NCBI GenBank assembly: GCA_013817135.1 | Contig: JACDDF010000166.1 | Span: 1-5,942, forward strand | Length of the DNA: 5,942 nucleotides | DNA from: Nitrospirales bacterium | Lineage (GTDB): Bacteria > Nitrospirota > Nitrospiria > Nitrospirales > UBA8639 | Direction: 5' to 3' | Shown: positions 1 through 5,179 of the stretch, piece by piece | How the letters are laid out: every line of letters starts with the position of its first letter | Numbering within the stretch: position 1 is the stretch's first letter | The notes under the pieces: model-generated | What the model saw: the letters and a program-made list of their open reading frames with translations, nothing else | Told to the model about the DNA's origin: nothing | Databases searched by the model: none | Program-made: the position numbers and the translations under genes

Positions 1-2
1 GG

Positions 3-104
3 GTATGCTCGACTCAAGCCGAACTGCTAAAGAGGCAATCAATTAAGGAAGTTTGTCAGAAATCTGGACCAAATCCTGGACCAGGGAGTCAGACAAGCCA
101 ATAG
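3..104 (+). CDS. possible C-terminal tail of an upstream gene (5' end outside the window)
   Basis: Frame 3 is open from the left edge to a TAG at 102-104 and encodes about 33 residues. It reads like a protein tail: a short charged helix (AELLKRQSIKEVCQ) followed by a Pro/Gly/Ser-rich end (KSGPNPGPGSQTSQ). I recognise no family. The two other forward frames are also partly open here, one ending at a TAA at 44-46, so the choice of frame rests only on residue composition. It overlaps the candidate small ORF at 53-235 in a different frame, so at most one of the two is likely to be real over the shared stretch. Confidence 0.3.
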   Translation, partial: VCSTQAELLKRQSIKEVCQKSGPNPGPGSQTSQ

Positions 105-235
105 AGGAAACTGAAGAAGTGAGTGAATTGTTTGAAAGGAAAGATGAGATTGAATGGCTGGGGCTAGTGGACGATTTTAGAACTTTTCGGCTTGAGAGAC
201 CTGCCCAAGAATTCTTTGAATTCCTAGCTGCTTAG
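53..235 (+). CDS. hypothetical small acidic ORF, 60 codons, status uncertain
   Basis: The frame runs from a TTG at 53 to a TAG at 233-235. The product is acidic and helix-prone, with a Glu-rich centre (EETEEVSELFERKDE) and a hydrophobic/aromatic end (PAQEFFEFLAA). I recognise no family and see no signal peptide or membrane segment. The start is poor: a purine-rich AAGGAAG at 45-51 lies only about one base before the TTG. An internal GTG at 119, with GAGGA about ten bases upstream, would give 39 residues. The frame has an in-frame stop at 44-46, so it is not a continuation of the preceding reading frame. It could be a genuine small protein, a fragment of a broken gene, or chance. Confidence 0.3.
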   Translation: MSEIWTKSWTRESDKPIEETEEVSELFERKDEIEWLGLVDDFRTFRLERPAQEFFEFLAA

Positions 236-274
236 TACCAAATTTTATCAAATTCCAGGATACCCTAATTGAGT

Positions 275-297
275 ATTGTCAACTTAATAGAAATTAG
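275..297 (+). repeat. left terminal inverted repeat of the 126-bp element
   Basis: The outer 14 bases match the right copy exactly in inverse orientation, and the inner nine match with three differences. Confidence 0.55.
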
Positions 298-377
298 ACC
301 CTGAGCAGACAATTCACTGAGCTATAACCCATTGATTTGTCAGGAATCAGATTCCGGGCTCCACGCATGGATTAATC

Positions 378-400
378 CCAATTTGGATTAAGTTGACAAT
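378..400 (-). repeat. right terminal inverted repeat of the 126-bp element
   Basis: This is the reverse complement of the left copy, exact over the outer 14 bases. It also contains a local hairpin, TTAATCC at 372-378 pairing with GGATTAA at 385-391 around a six-base loop. That hairpin lies just downstream of the leftward gene 408-743. No U-tract follows it on the minus strand, so it is not a standard intrinsic terminator. Confidence 0.5.
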
Positions 401-407
401 TCGGTTT

Positions 408-743
408 TTAGTTTAAATTCCGGTGGACTTTGACTTGTCTATTCGTACAGTACACCACCATTTCGTAGCTTTTTTCTCCAATGTTATCCGTCCACTTGTC
501 CAGGCAACTTGCCAGAATCGTATATTCTTTCGTTCCTTGTGGGTATCGAGTTCCAAATTCCTGTATTGATTCAAGACCACGGTATTCTTTCTCCAGACAA
601 TACTGCTGCCCCCCATAAGCGTCTCCCCACTTCGCTTCACACAATTGTTTGATAACGGTGTCAGGGTCCTGACGGTCCGACGCATGGACAGTAATCGGCA
701 AAGCTACCAAAACCGTAAGTATGATTAATAGATTTTTCCACAT
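408..743 (-). CDS. small secreted protein with duplicated C-x3-W...YC motif
   Basis: The 111-residue product begins with a typical Sec signal peptide: a Lys at position 3, a hydrophobic core at about 4-18 (LLIILTVLVALPITV), and a predicted cleavage after VHA at 21. The mature part is about 90 residues and should be periplasmic or exported. It contains four cysteines (35, 49, 80, 99) arranged as two copies of one motif: C-E-A-K-W-G-D...QYC at 35-49 and C-L-D-K-W-T-D...VYC at 80-99, the second with a longer insert. The even number and symmetrical placement suggest two disulfides, or one small fold used twice. Small secreted proteins with repeated C..W..D...YC units are, to my recollection, a recurrent hypothetical family without an assigned function. 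The ATG at 743 is well supported by AAAAGGAGG at 750-758 with six-base spacing. It stands alone in its transcription direction next to decayed DNA, yet is itself intact. Confidence 0.85.
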   Translation of the reverse strand: MWKNLLIILTVLVALPITVHASDRQDPDTVIKQLCEAKWGDAYGGQQYCLEKEYRGLESIQEFGTRYPQGTKEYTILASCLDKWTDNIGEKSYEMVVYCTNRQVKVHRNLN

Positions 744-749
744 ACCACA

Positions 750-758
750 CCTCCTTTT
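750..758 (-). promoter_or_regulatory. strong ribosome binding site for the secreted-protein gene
   Basis: The minus strand reads AAAAGGAGG, six bases before the ATG at 743. It fixes that start over the alternative overlapping frame on the same strand. Confidence 0.8.
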
Positions 759-778
759 CCTGCATAAAACCCCTTTCC

Positions 779-807
779 TAATTACTATCGGTGATAGTGG
801 TGTGCAA
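779..807 (-). promoter_or_regulatory. candidate sigma70-type promoter with a palindrome in the spacer
   Basis: On the minus strand TTGCAC (802-807) is followed after 17 bases by TAATTA (779-784). The -10 match is modest. Within the spacer and reaching the -10 is the inverted repeat ACTATC-GGT-GATAGT (784-798, six-base arms). A palindrome in this place could be an operator for the secreted-protein gene at 408-743. Both promoter and operator are inferred by eye. Confidence 0.35.
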
Positions 808-874
808 ATTTAATGCCCTAGGAACGGCGGTTTCTGGTTGCAAGTGAAGATAAACTTTAGGAAGTTTGGTTGGA

Positions 875-1251
875 CTATGTAATAGGAATTTGAAATTTGA
901 CTTGACTGACTACGGTACCACGATTAACGCTGCCCCCTCCTCCTTTCCTTCAATGCCTCCTATCCCGGCGACTTTCAATGCTAATTTACCTCCTGAATCT
1001 GATCTGAAAACAGCGGAAACCGCAATATCAAAGTCCACCATATGCACAATGTTTCTATTAACCGTGACGTAATGTGTTCCTTTTGGTAGTCGCACTGTAC
1101 ATTACGCGAGGATTAACCAGGGCTGTATCTTCTTCAGGCCCCCTCTAACCTGGTAGCGTCTTGTGCTTTTTTAACACCATCGTCTTGTGCCTTTTTTAAC
1201 ACCATCAATGATTTGAGTCAGAGTTGTTTGAATGAATTCTTCTATGTCCAT
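875..1251 (-). pseudogene. frameshifted gene for a 124-residue conserved-hypothetical protein (trypco2-like end)
   Basis: No single frame spans this gene, but joining frames gives a continuous 124-residue protein. It starts at ATG 1251 (MDIEEFIQTTLTQIIDG), continues through GVKKAQD twice, EDTALVNPRVMYSATTK, GTHYVTVNRNIVHMVDFDIAV, GGKLALKVAGIGGIEGKEE, and ends SQVKFQIPIT at TAG 875-877. Four one-base changes are needed, all in runs: one extra base at 1190-1191, one extra in the C-run 1139-1143, one extra in the T-run 1081-1084, and one missing in the C-run 933-937. They net to 375 bases, exactly 125 codons. The layout (N-terminal helix with KKAQ, an N-P-R motif, a VDFDIAV strand, a Gly-rich segment, and a terminal V-K-F-x-I-P strand) matches a common small hypothetical family. 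It also resembles trypsin-co-occurring domain 2; that name is tentative. The IS at 1252-2624 abuts its start and separates it from any upstream ribosome site. Confidence 0.7.
1157..1205 (-). repeat. 24/25-bp tandem duplication inside the broken gene
   Basis: Two adjacent copies (1157-1180, 24 bp; 1181-1205, 25 bp) differ only by one extra C at 1190-1191. On the minus strand the 24-bp unit encodes eight codons, Asp-Gly-Val-Lys-Lys-Ala-Gln-Asp, so the duplication itself would keep the frame. The extra base in one copy is what breaks it. This looks like slipped-strand or unequal duplication followed by a homopolymer indel. Confidence 0.8.
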
Positions 1252-1252
1252 T

Positions 1253-1270
1253 CACTGCTGTCCAAAACAG
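1253..1270 (+). repeat. left terminal inverted repeat of the IS
   Basis: CACTGCTGTCCAAAACAG matches the right end at 15 of 18 positions in inverted orientation. Confidence 0.65.
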
Positions 1271-1360
1271 CTGAAACCCAGCCTAGAGGATGCTGCACTG
1301 ATGCGGGTTTTGGACGGATTATGTGCAAATTTTGTCATCGTGCCCCCCTGCTGTCCAAGA

Positions 1361-2524
1361 TCACGCGAATACCAAGGTTGCTTGAGATGAAGCCTGCGGC
1401 TCCGGCGGTGTCCCGAAAGGTTCATCGAGCCAGGCCAGGAGATCGCGATGGGTGAAGAGGTTCATCCGCAACAGGGCCACCAAATTAGCCAGACTCCAGC
1501 CGAAGCGGGAGGTCAATTGCAGCTAGCGCAGGAGGAGCATGGCAATCAACGCGGTCCAGATCTGGGTCTTCACGGCATGAGCCGAGGTCCCGATAAAGGT
1601 CTTGATCTTCAGGTTCTGTTTCAGGGCTTTGAAGAACAGTTCAATCTGCCAGCGATCCTTGTAGACGGCGGCAATCGTGCTCGCTCCCAAGTCGTGATGA
1701 TGAGTGAGGAACACCAGGATGTCGCCGGTATCTTCCCGAACGGCTTCAATGCGCCGGAGCCGGTACGGGCACTTCTCCTGGGCCCCGGTACCGGTCAGCC
1801 GGATGGCCTGATCTTTGAGAATGCGCCGAGGTTGCGGGGGCTCCCGCTCCTCCACCACTTCAAACTGCGCATTGGCCTTTAAGCGCGTGACGAAGAACAC
1901 CCCGGTCTTCGTCCATTCGGCAAACAGCCGATAGTCATTGTACCCTCGATGATCAACCACCACCGTCCCTGGGGCAAAGGCCAGCTGGTGCGCCACTTTC
2001 ACATCCTACACCTTCCCATCTGTGATGACGCCGAAACAGGGCAGATAGCCATCGTGGTCCAGCACCAAGGGCAACTTCACCGCGCCCTTGGTGCGCCGAA
2101 ACTTCGCCCAGTCGTAGAGCGAGAGACACAGATCAATCACGGTGGAATCCAAACTGACCAGTTTATTCTTGAAGCGGAACTTGCGCTTGCCGGCGACCTG
2201 AGCCGCGACACGCTCATAGAGCCCGTAGAACACCGGCTCGAATAGCTCCCACGGCCGATGCGCATTGGCATAGGATAACGACGAGCGAGCGGGGGCGGCT
2301 ATGCCCAGATGGACAAGCTTCCCCTCACAGCTCTTCAGGCCACCTTCGATCTCCCGCAAGGAGTGGGCACGACCCAGTTGACAAAAAAGCATCGCCACAA
2401 ACTGACTCCAGCTCGACAGGCCGTTACTGCGATACTCGGCTCCCGTCTGTTGGACGATCCGTTGAAAGTCCGTGCGAGGAATGAGCTTGAGAATCTGACT
2501 GAACATGCTGCATGATGCGGTCAC
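1361..2524 (-). pseudogene. IS4-family DDE transposase interrupted by two in-frame TAG codons
   Basis: Read in one frame from 2524 to TGA 1361-1363, the gene spans 388 codons, a normal length for this group. The N-terminal part (MFSQILKLIPRTDFQRIV onward) has the layout of the DUF4372 domain found in IS4-group transposases. Catalytic residues are all visible: the first Asp in SLDSTVIDL (codon 126 from the GTG), the second in VVVDHRGYNDY (191), and Glu in YKDRWQIELFFKALKQ (295). The last fits the IS4 signature Y-2-R-3-E-6-K exactly. TAG codons interrupt it at 2006-2008 (codon 173, after ITDGKV) and 1523-1525 (codon 334, after AMLLLR), and the frame resumes each time without shift (DVKVAHQ; LQLTSRFGWSLANLVALL). 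Start: GTG at 2524 follows AAAGGAGG with six-base spacing and is preferred over ATG 2602 or ATG 2506. Confidence 0.85.
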
Positions 2525-2530
2525 GTTGGG

Positions 2531-2538
2531 CCTCCTTT
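2531..2538 (-). promoter_or_regulatory. ribosome binding site of the transposase, deciding a GTG start
   Basis: The minus strand reads AAAGGAGG, six bases before GTG 2522-2524. The ATG at 2506, where similarity to the family begins (MFSQ), has no comparable site. Confidence 0.65.
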
Positions 2539-2605
2539 GGTCAGGTGTCAGTGCATTGGCTGATTCACTGCTACCGTAAACCGTTGGATGGCCCAACGTC
2601 ATATC

Positions 2606-2623
2606 CTATTTTGGACAAGAGTG
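2606..2623 (-). repeat. right terminal inverted repeat of the IS
   Basis: The reverse complement reads CACTCTTGTCCAAAATAG. The shared core TGTCCAAAA is the most conserved part. Confidence 0.65.
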
Positions 2624-2631
2624 ATTTCGGC

Positions 2632-2645
2632 CATCATGTGTCCTT
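2632..2645 (-). promoter_or_regulatory. orphaned ribosome site and start codon beside the IS
   Basis: Just outside the right IS end, the minus strand has AAGGA (2641-2645), six bases, then ATG (2632-2634) reading Met-Ala-Glu up to the IS. It points into the IS toward the broken gene 875-1251. Removing the IS would bring GCCGAAAT next to AATGGACATAGAAG, so this may be the original leader or start of that gene. This is inference. Confidence 0.3.
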
Positions 2646-2840
2646 CGATTTCAGTTGGGACGAGGGCGGTATCAAAAAACAGCCTGGTTCCTTTGACCTT
2701 CAATGCTCGCCGTGGTTTTCAACAAAAATGTTGAAGAAAATTTCGAACTCAAGCCCGGAGATTGAATGTTGATCCGGCCACTGGCCAAAGTAATGTCAAA
2801 ATTCCACATTATGTTTGGCTGATATATTATGTTTACGTGA

Positions 2841-2869
2841 TTGATGTCTAAATTCACACCATATATGAA
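2841..2869 (+). promoter_or_regulatory. candidate promoter for the small ORF and antiporter
   Basis: TTGATG (2841-2846) is followed after 17 bases by TATGAA (2864-2869), four of six matches in each box, in an A+T-rich stretch. It lies 46 bases before the small ORF at 2916 and about 170 bases before the antiporter. No operator is evident. Confidence 0.35.
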
Positions 2870-2915
2870 TTTTCACTGGCGTCCGGTTCAATAGAGTAGT
2901 GTTCCACTAGAAGCC

Positions 2916-3032
2916 ATGACCAGAGCGAAAATCCAAGCGATGAAGGGTGGTGTCGACTTGAAATTTAAATATGAATCGTCTCCCATGAAAATCAAGGAGT
3001 TAGAGATTAGAAATAACTTATTTCTCGTTTAA
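2916..3032 (+). CDS. small ORF, 38 residues, directly upstream of the antiporter
   Basis: ATG 2916 to TAA 3030-3032 encodes a basic, mixed-composition peptide beginning MTRAKIQAMKGGVDLKFKYE and ending in a short hydrophobic stretch, NNLFLV. There is no signal peptide and no membrane segment. The frame is open for only seven further codons upstream. No Shine-Dalgarno sequence precedes the ATG. The stop lies ten bases before the antiporter GTG, so if translated it could couple ribosomes to the antiporter. It may equally be the tail of a deleted gene or chance. I recognise no family. Confidence 0.35.
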   Translation: MTRAKIQAMKGGVDLKFKYESSPMKIKELEIRNNLFLV

Positions 3033-3042
3033 CCGGACAGAA

Positions 3043-4305
3043 GTGATGAATTTTATTTCCCAATTTACAATTGATACCTATAATTTCCATCTGTTGGTGC
3101 TTGGCATTATTACACTGTTGGCCGCAACCGTACCAAATATTTTAAGCAACCGGAATATTACTGCCCCGATTATTTATTTACTCATCGGTGTTGGGATTTA
3201 CTTAGTAGGAAACCGTTATTCAACAATTGCGGCCCTGAATAATGTCGATGTCATAAAAAGAATTTCGGAGTTTGTGGTCATTGTTGCCCTTACAAACGCA
3301 GGACTAAAAATTACAAATCCGTTCTCGTGGAAGAGCTGGGAATATTCATTTTGGCTGTTGTTAATCACAATGCCGGTGACTATCGTTGCCTCCGCCTGGT
3401 TGGGCTGGTGGATTCTGGGACTTGCTCCCGCCTCCGCCGTACTTTTCGGTGCGTTAATTTCGCCCACGGATCCTGTACTTGCTTCCGATCTGCAAACCAC
3501 CCGACCCAGTCAGGATGACCATTCTAAAACCCGCCTTGCCTTAACATCAGAAGCTGGGCTCAATGACGGCCTGGCGTTTCCTTTTACTTATTTTGCCATT
3601 CTCATGGCTTCAGAAGGATTGGATTACACCAATTGGATCGTTGATTGGTTCTTAGTGGATTTCCTGTACAAAATAGTTGCCGGGGTAATATTAGGATGGG
3701 TTATTGGCTGGCTGCTGTACAAATTTATATTCACTTTGACCTCGAGGAATCAGCAATCAAAAATCAGTCGCGGGATTTTGTCTTTGGCCCTGACACTGAT
3801 GCCGTATGCGGTGACAGAAATTCTGGGCGCCTACGGATTTATTGCGGTATTTATTGCAGCATGTGCATTCAGAAACAGCGAAAAAAACATCATGCACATG
3901 GACAGCCTGCATGATTTTACCGAAGAGATTGAACGAATATTCGTGGCTTTCCTTTTTGTTATTATAGGAATTTATGCAGCTGCAAATATTGGGAAATTAC
4001 TTAATGGCCAAATACTTTTTATCGCTCTGCTTATCATTATGATTATCAGGCCTGTTGGTGGATGGCTGGCACTTGTCCGATCGGATTTGAATAATTTCGA
4101 GAAATTTGTAATGTCATTTTACGGAATCCGTGGCGTGGGTTCGATATTTTACCTTACCTATGCTTTAAGCAAAACGGAATTTGCCGATGCCCAGATCCTG
4201 ACGCAGCTTACTGCTGTAACGATTATCTTGTCGGTGTTCATTCACGGAATTTCTGCTGCAACTATCCAGGAAAAATTGGATAAACAGGACAGAGTGAAAA
4301 AATAG
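3043..4305 (+). CDS. CPA1-family (NhaP-type) cation:proton antiporter
   Basis: This 420-residue inner-membrane protein should exchange Na+ (or another monovalent cation) for H+, serving sodium and pH homeostasis. It is hydrophobic throughout, with about 12 membrane segments and a short cytosolic C-terminus (EKLDKQDRVKK), full length for an NhaP-type protein without a regulatory tail. Family motifs are present in order: SPTDPVLASDL at 140-150; SEAGLNDGLAFPF at 169-181, giving the E-x3-N-D ion-site signature (E170, N174, D175); and FYGIRGVGSIFYL at 359-371 with the conserved arginine at 363. N-D at the ion site is the CPA1 pattern. Ion specificity (Na+, K+, Li+) cannot be read from sequence. 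Starts GTG 3043 and ATG 3046 are adjacent; only a weak GGACAG (3034-3039) precedes them, so the ATG is equally likely. The gene is more A+T-rich than the IS to its left, which may indicate a different origin. Confidence 0.92.
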   Translation: MMNFISQFTIDTYNFHLLVLGIITLLAATVPNILSNRNITAPIIYLLIGVGIYLVGNRYSTIAALNNVDVIKRISEFVVIVALTNAGLKITNPFSWKSWEYSFWLLLITMPVTIVASAWLGWWILGLAPASAVLFGALISPTDPVLASDLQTTRPSQDDHSKTRLALTSEAGLNDGLAFPFTYFAILMASEGLDYTNWIVDWFLVDFLYKIVAGVILGWVIGWLLYKFIFTLTSRNQQSKISRGILSLALTLMPYAVTEILGAYGFIAVFIAACAFRNSEKNIMHMDSLHDFTEEIERIFVAFLFVIIGIYAAANIGKLLNGQILFIALLIIMIIRPVGGWLALVRSDLNNFEKFVMSFYGIRGVGSIFYLTYALSKTEFADAQILTQLTAVTIILSVFIHGISAATIQEKLDKQDRVKK

Positions 4306-4336
4306 CTTATTACTGAAAATTGCAAATGACTATTTT
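4289..4336 (+). terminator. weak A/T-rich hairpin at the antiporter 3' end
   Basis: AAAAATAG at the end of the antiporter frame (overlapping its TAG stop) can pair with CTATTTTT about 24 bases downstream. The stem is almost entirely A-T with a long loop, and the only U-tract is part of the 3' arm. It is at best a weak terminator, and nothing stronger is visible after the gene. Confidence 0.2.
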
Positions 4337-4598
4337 TGAATTTAGATATCCCTTCCTTAAACGAGGAGTCCTTAAAAGAATCTTCCTACAGAAATAAACG
4401 GCAGCAAATTGTCCTCTGGAAGTGTTATTTTTCCAAACAGGTATAAAGCCAACGTACCAAAGAGGAATAAATTTTTGTCAGGTATGAATTTGAAACTCTA
4501 CTCCGCTCTCCTTATTAGATCTCATCGCGCATCCTTTTTTATACAAACAATCCTGAAAATATGGATCTCTTCGGCCGGGATCTCCTTCGCGCCACTTC
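4306..4598. other. stretch without a recognisable gene
   Basis: This A+T-rich interval separates the antiporter from the PIN remnant. Short open frames occur on both strands, but none combines a good start, a ribosome site and a protein-like sequence. Apart from the weak hairpin at its left edge I see no repeat, RNA gene or promoter I would defend. Confidence 0.5.
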
Positions 4599-4910
4599 TT
4601 AAAAGGATTTGAGTAAGATGGAATGATAGGGATAACCAGAAGAAATATGCATTAGTCGATTATTAGGAGGCTGAGACGTGGCGATTTCCCATTTCAAAAA
4701 ACTGGCCGGTCTCATAATGGGAATGCCCCGAAAGGGATTTAAGACGAGTAAATCTTCATCGCCGGTAACGATGACCTTGGCTTGTCCGTTTACGGCGACC
4801 TCCAATATGTGATTATCCCGCACATCTCGGCAATCGTGAACGGCATGAAGAATTGTGACCATTTCGACGATTCGTCCGAGGGTTCGCAAAAATTCTTTTC
4901 GGTCCTGGAT
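4599..4910 (-). pseudogene. C-terminal remnant of a PIN-domain toxin (COG1569-like)
   Basis: The minus strand encodes QDRKEFLRTLGRIVEMVTI, then HDCRDVRDNHILEVAVNGQA, then KVIVTGDEDLLVLNPFRGI and PIMRPASFL. This is the C-terminal half of PIN-domain proteins annotated as putative toxin components: CRD..D, a small-residue helix, V(T)GD.DLL, and NPFRGI..L.P..FL. Such toxins are metal-dependent ribonucleases, usually paired with an antitoxin. The N-terminal half, with the first Asp of the V-L-D-T-N motif and the central Glu, is absent; at about 4900-4915 the sequence changes to the BCCT remnant. No antitoxin gene is visible. The reading frame itself continues open through the junction to 5006, but that upstream part is an out-of-frame reading of BCCT sequence. 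The C-terminus after FLKWEIATSQ runs on for about 27 residues beyond the expected end. Confidence 0.7.
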
Positions 4911-5046
4911 ACTGGGAGGGAGATGATGAGGAGGAGGGGGATAAAGACAAACGGAAAGACAACCTGGTTGGTGCCGGTTTGCAAGGCTTTGAGTCCACGG
5001 GACCACAGGAGAGTCCCGGCCGACAGGGATTAAAGGATGCTCGGGT
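4911..5046 (-). pseudogene. decayed 3' end of a BCCT-family transporter gene
   Basis: The minus strand encodes SLSAGTLLWSRGLKALQTG followed by NQVVFPFVFIPLLLIISL. This aligns without gaps to the BCCT tail at the right edge of the window (SLSAAILLWSGGLKGLQTG, then AAFPFVFVIIILIVSL). A TAA at 5030-5032 stands exactly where the intact copy has CAA for the Gln of GIIQSL. The fragment lacks the rest of the transporter upstream, although weak similarity may continue toward 5100, and it runs into PIN-domain sequence downstream before reaching its own stop. BCCT proteins import betaine, carnitine or choline; this remnant can have no such activity. Confidence 0.75.
4916..5040 (-). repeat. diverged direct repeat, copy A (BCCT tail)
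   Basis: Ungapped alignment with 5782-5906, offset 866 bases, gives 27 differences in 125 positions by hand count, about 78% identity. The longest exact block includes AAAGACAAACGGAAAG. Confidence 0.8.
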
Positions 5047-5179
5047 ATCGTGTGTGTTTTCTGGACTGTGCGTACTCCAATAAGGCGAAAGCACCAGTAA
5101 TGAATTTTGGTTTACGATGAGGGTGTACCATCAAGAAATGTGCGGTCGTTCGAGGGCATCTCGACCTATCTTGCCATGG
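5047..5179. other. short interval without a recognisable gene
   Basis: Lies between the BCCT remnant and the 149-residue gene. One minus-strand frame (PKFITGAFALLEYAQSRKHTRYPS) is open into the BCCT remnant and may be further decayed transporter sequence. No terminator or promoter is clear. Confidence 0.3.

Larger units (their letters stand above)
275..400. mobile_element. MITE-like element with 14-bp perfect terminal inverted repeats
   Basis: ATTGTCAACTTAAT at 275-288 is repeated as its exact reverse complement at 387-400. Allowing three mismatches, the similarity extends to 23 bp at each end (20 of 23 matching, 275-297 and 378-400), because both ends continue inward with AAATT and a G. The 126-bp unit has no coding capacity. 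The TGTCAA...TTGACA termini with TG/CA ends resemble those of IS21-type elements in general form; this is inference from pattern only. I see no convincing target duplication (left flank ends GAGT, right flank begins TCGG). It ends seven bases beyond the stop codon of the leftward gene 408-743, so it may supply that gene's 3' transcript structure. Confidence 0.5.
1252..2624 (-). mobile_element. IS4-family insertion sequence, about 1.37 kb, inactive
   Basis: The element carries one IS4-family transposase on the minus strand between imperfect terminal inverted repeats. The left end reads CACTGCTGTCCAAAACAG (1253-1270). The right end, reverse complemented, reads CACTCTTGTCCAAAATAG (2606-2623). 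They match at 15 of 18, or 16 of 19 if one more outer base is counted. No target-site duplication is evident at these boundaries, so the insertion may be old or the exact ends may differ by a few bases. Between the left end and the transposase stop are further TTTTGGAC and CTGTCCAA copies (about 1309-1318 and 1350-1357), possibly internal transposase-binding sites. The left end lies directly against the start codon of the broken gene 875-1251. Confidence 0.75.

Noticed and set aside
1157..1205. Tandem 24/25-bp units as a CRISPR or regulatory repeat array
   Set aside because: There are only two units, directly adjacent with no spacers, and they encode a repeated eight-residue motif in frame with the broken gene.
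1448..2515. Several plus-strand open frames (1448-1882, 1949-2245, 2309-2515) across the IS
   Set aside because: They lie opposite the IS4 transposase, whose minus-strand frame carries the family motifs. The plus-strand products have no recognisable domains or ribosome sites.
1361..2524. Reassignment of TAG to an amino acid, suggested by two TAG codons in the transposase
   Set aside because: TAG also ends the antiporter, the BCCT gene and the reconstructed 875-1251 gene at the expected places, so TAG works as a stop here. Point mutations in a dead IS are the simpler account.
2512..2772. Plus-strand frame of 86 codons crossing the right end of the IS
   Set aside because: It starts inside the transposase leader, runs through the IS terminus, and shows no domain. 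A chance frame is more likely.
2672..2857. Minus-strand frame of 61 codons right of the IS, and a neighbouring minus-strand frame (RALKVKGTRLFFDTALVPTE) running to the orphaned start
   Set aside because: Both look mildly protein-like and may be remains of a gene, but there is no family I can name and no supporting start or ribosome site, so neither is listed as a gene.
3216..3914. Open frames overlapping the antiporter on both strands
   Set aside because: They are shadows of the antiporter, whose motifs and membrane segments are unambiguous.
4409..4612. Plus-strand frame of 67 codons after the antiporter
   Set aside because: It has a TTG start with no ribosome site, no recognisable domain, and A+T-rich sequence in which open frames arise by chance.
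4599..5006. A functional VapC-type toxin gene
   Set aside because: The N-terminal half with the first catalytic acids is missing, the upstream part is transporter sequence in the wrong frame, and there is no antitoxin gene or ribosome site.
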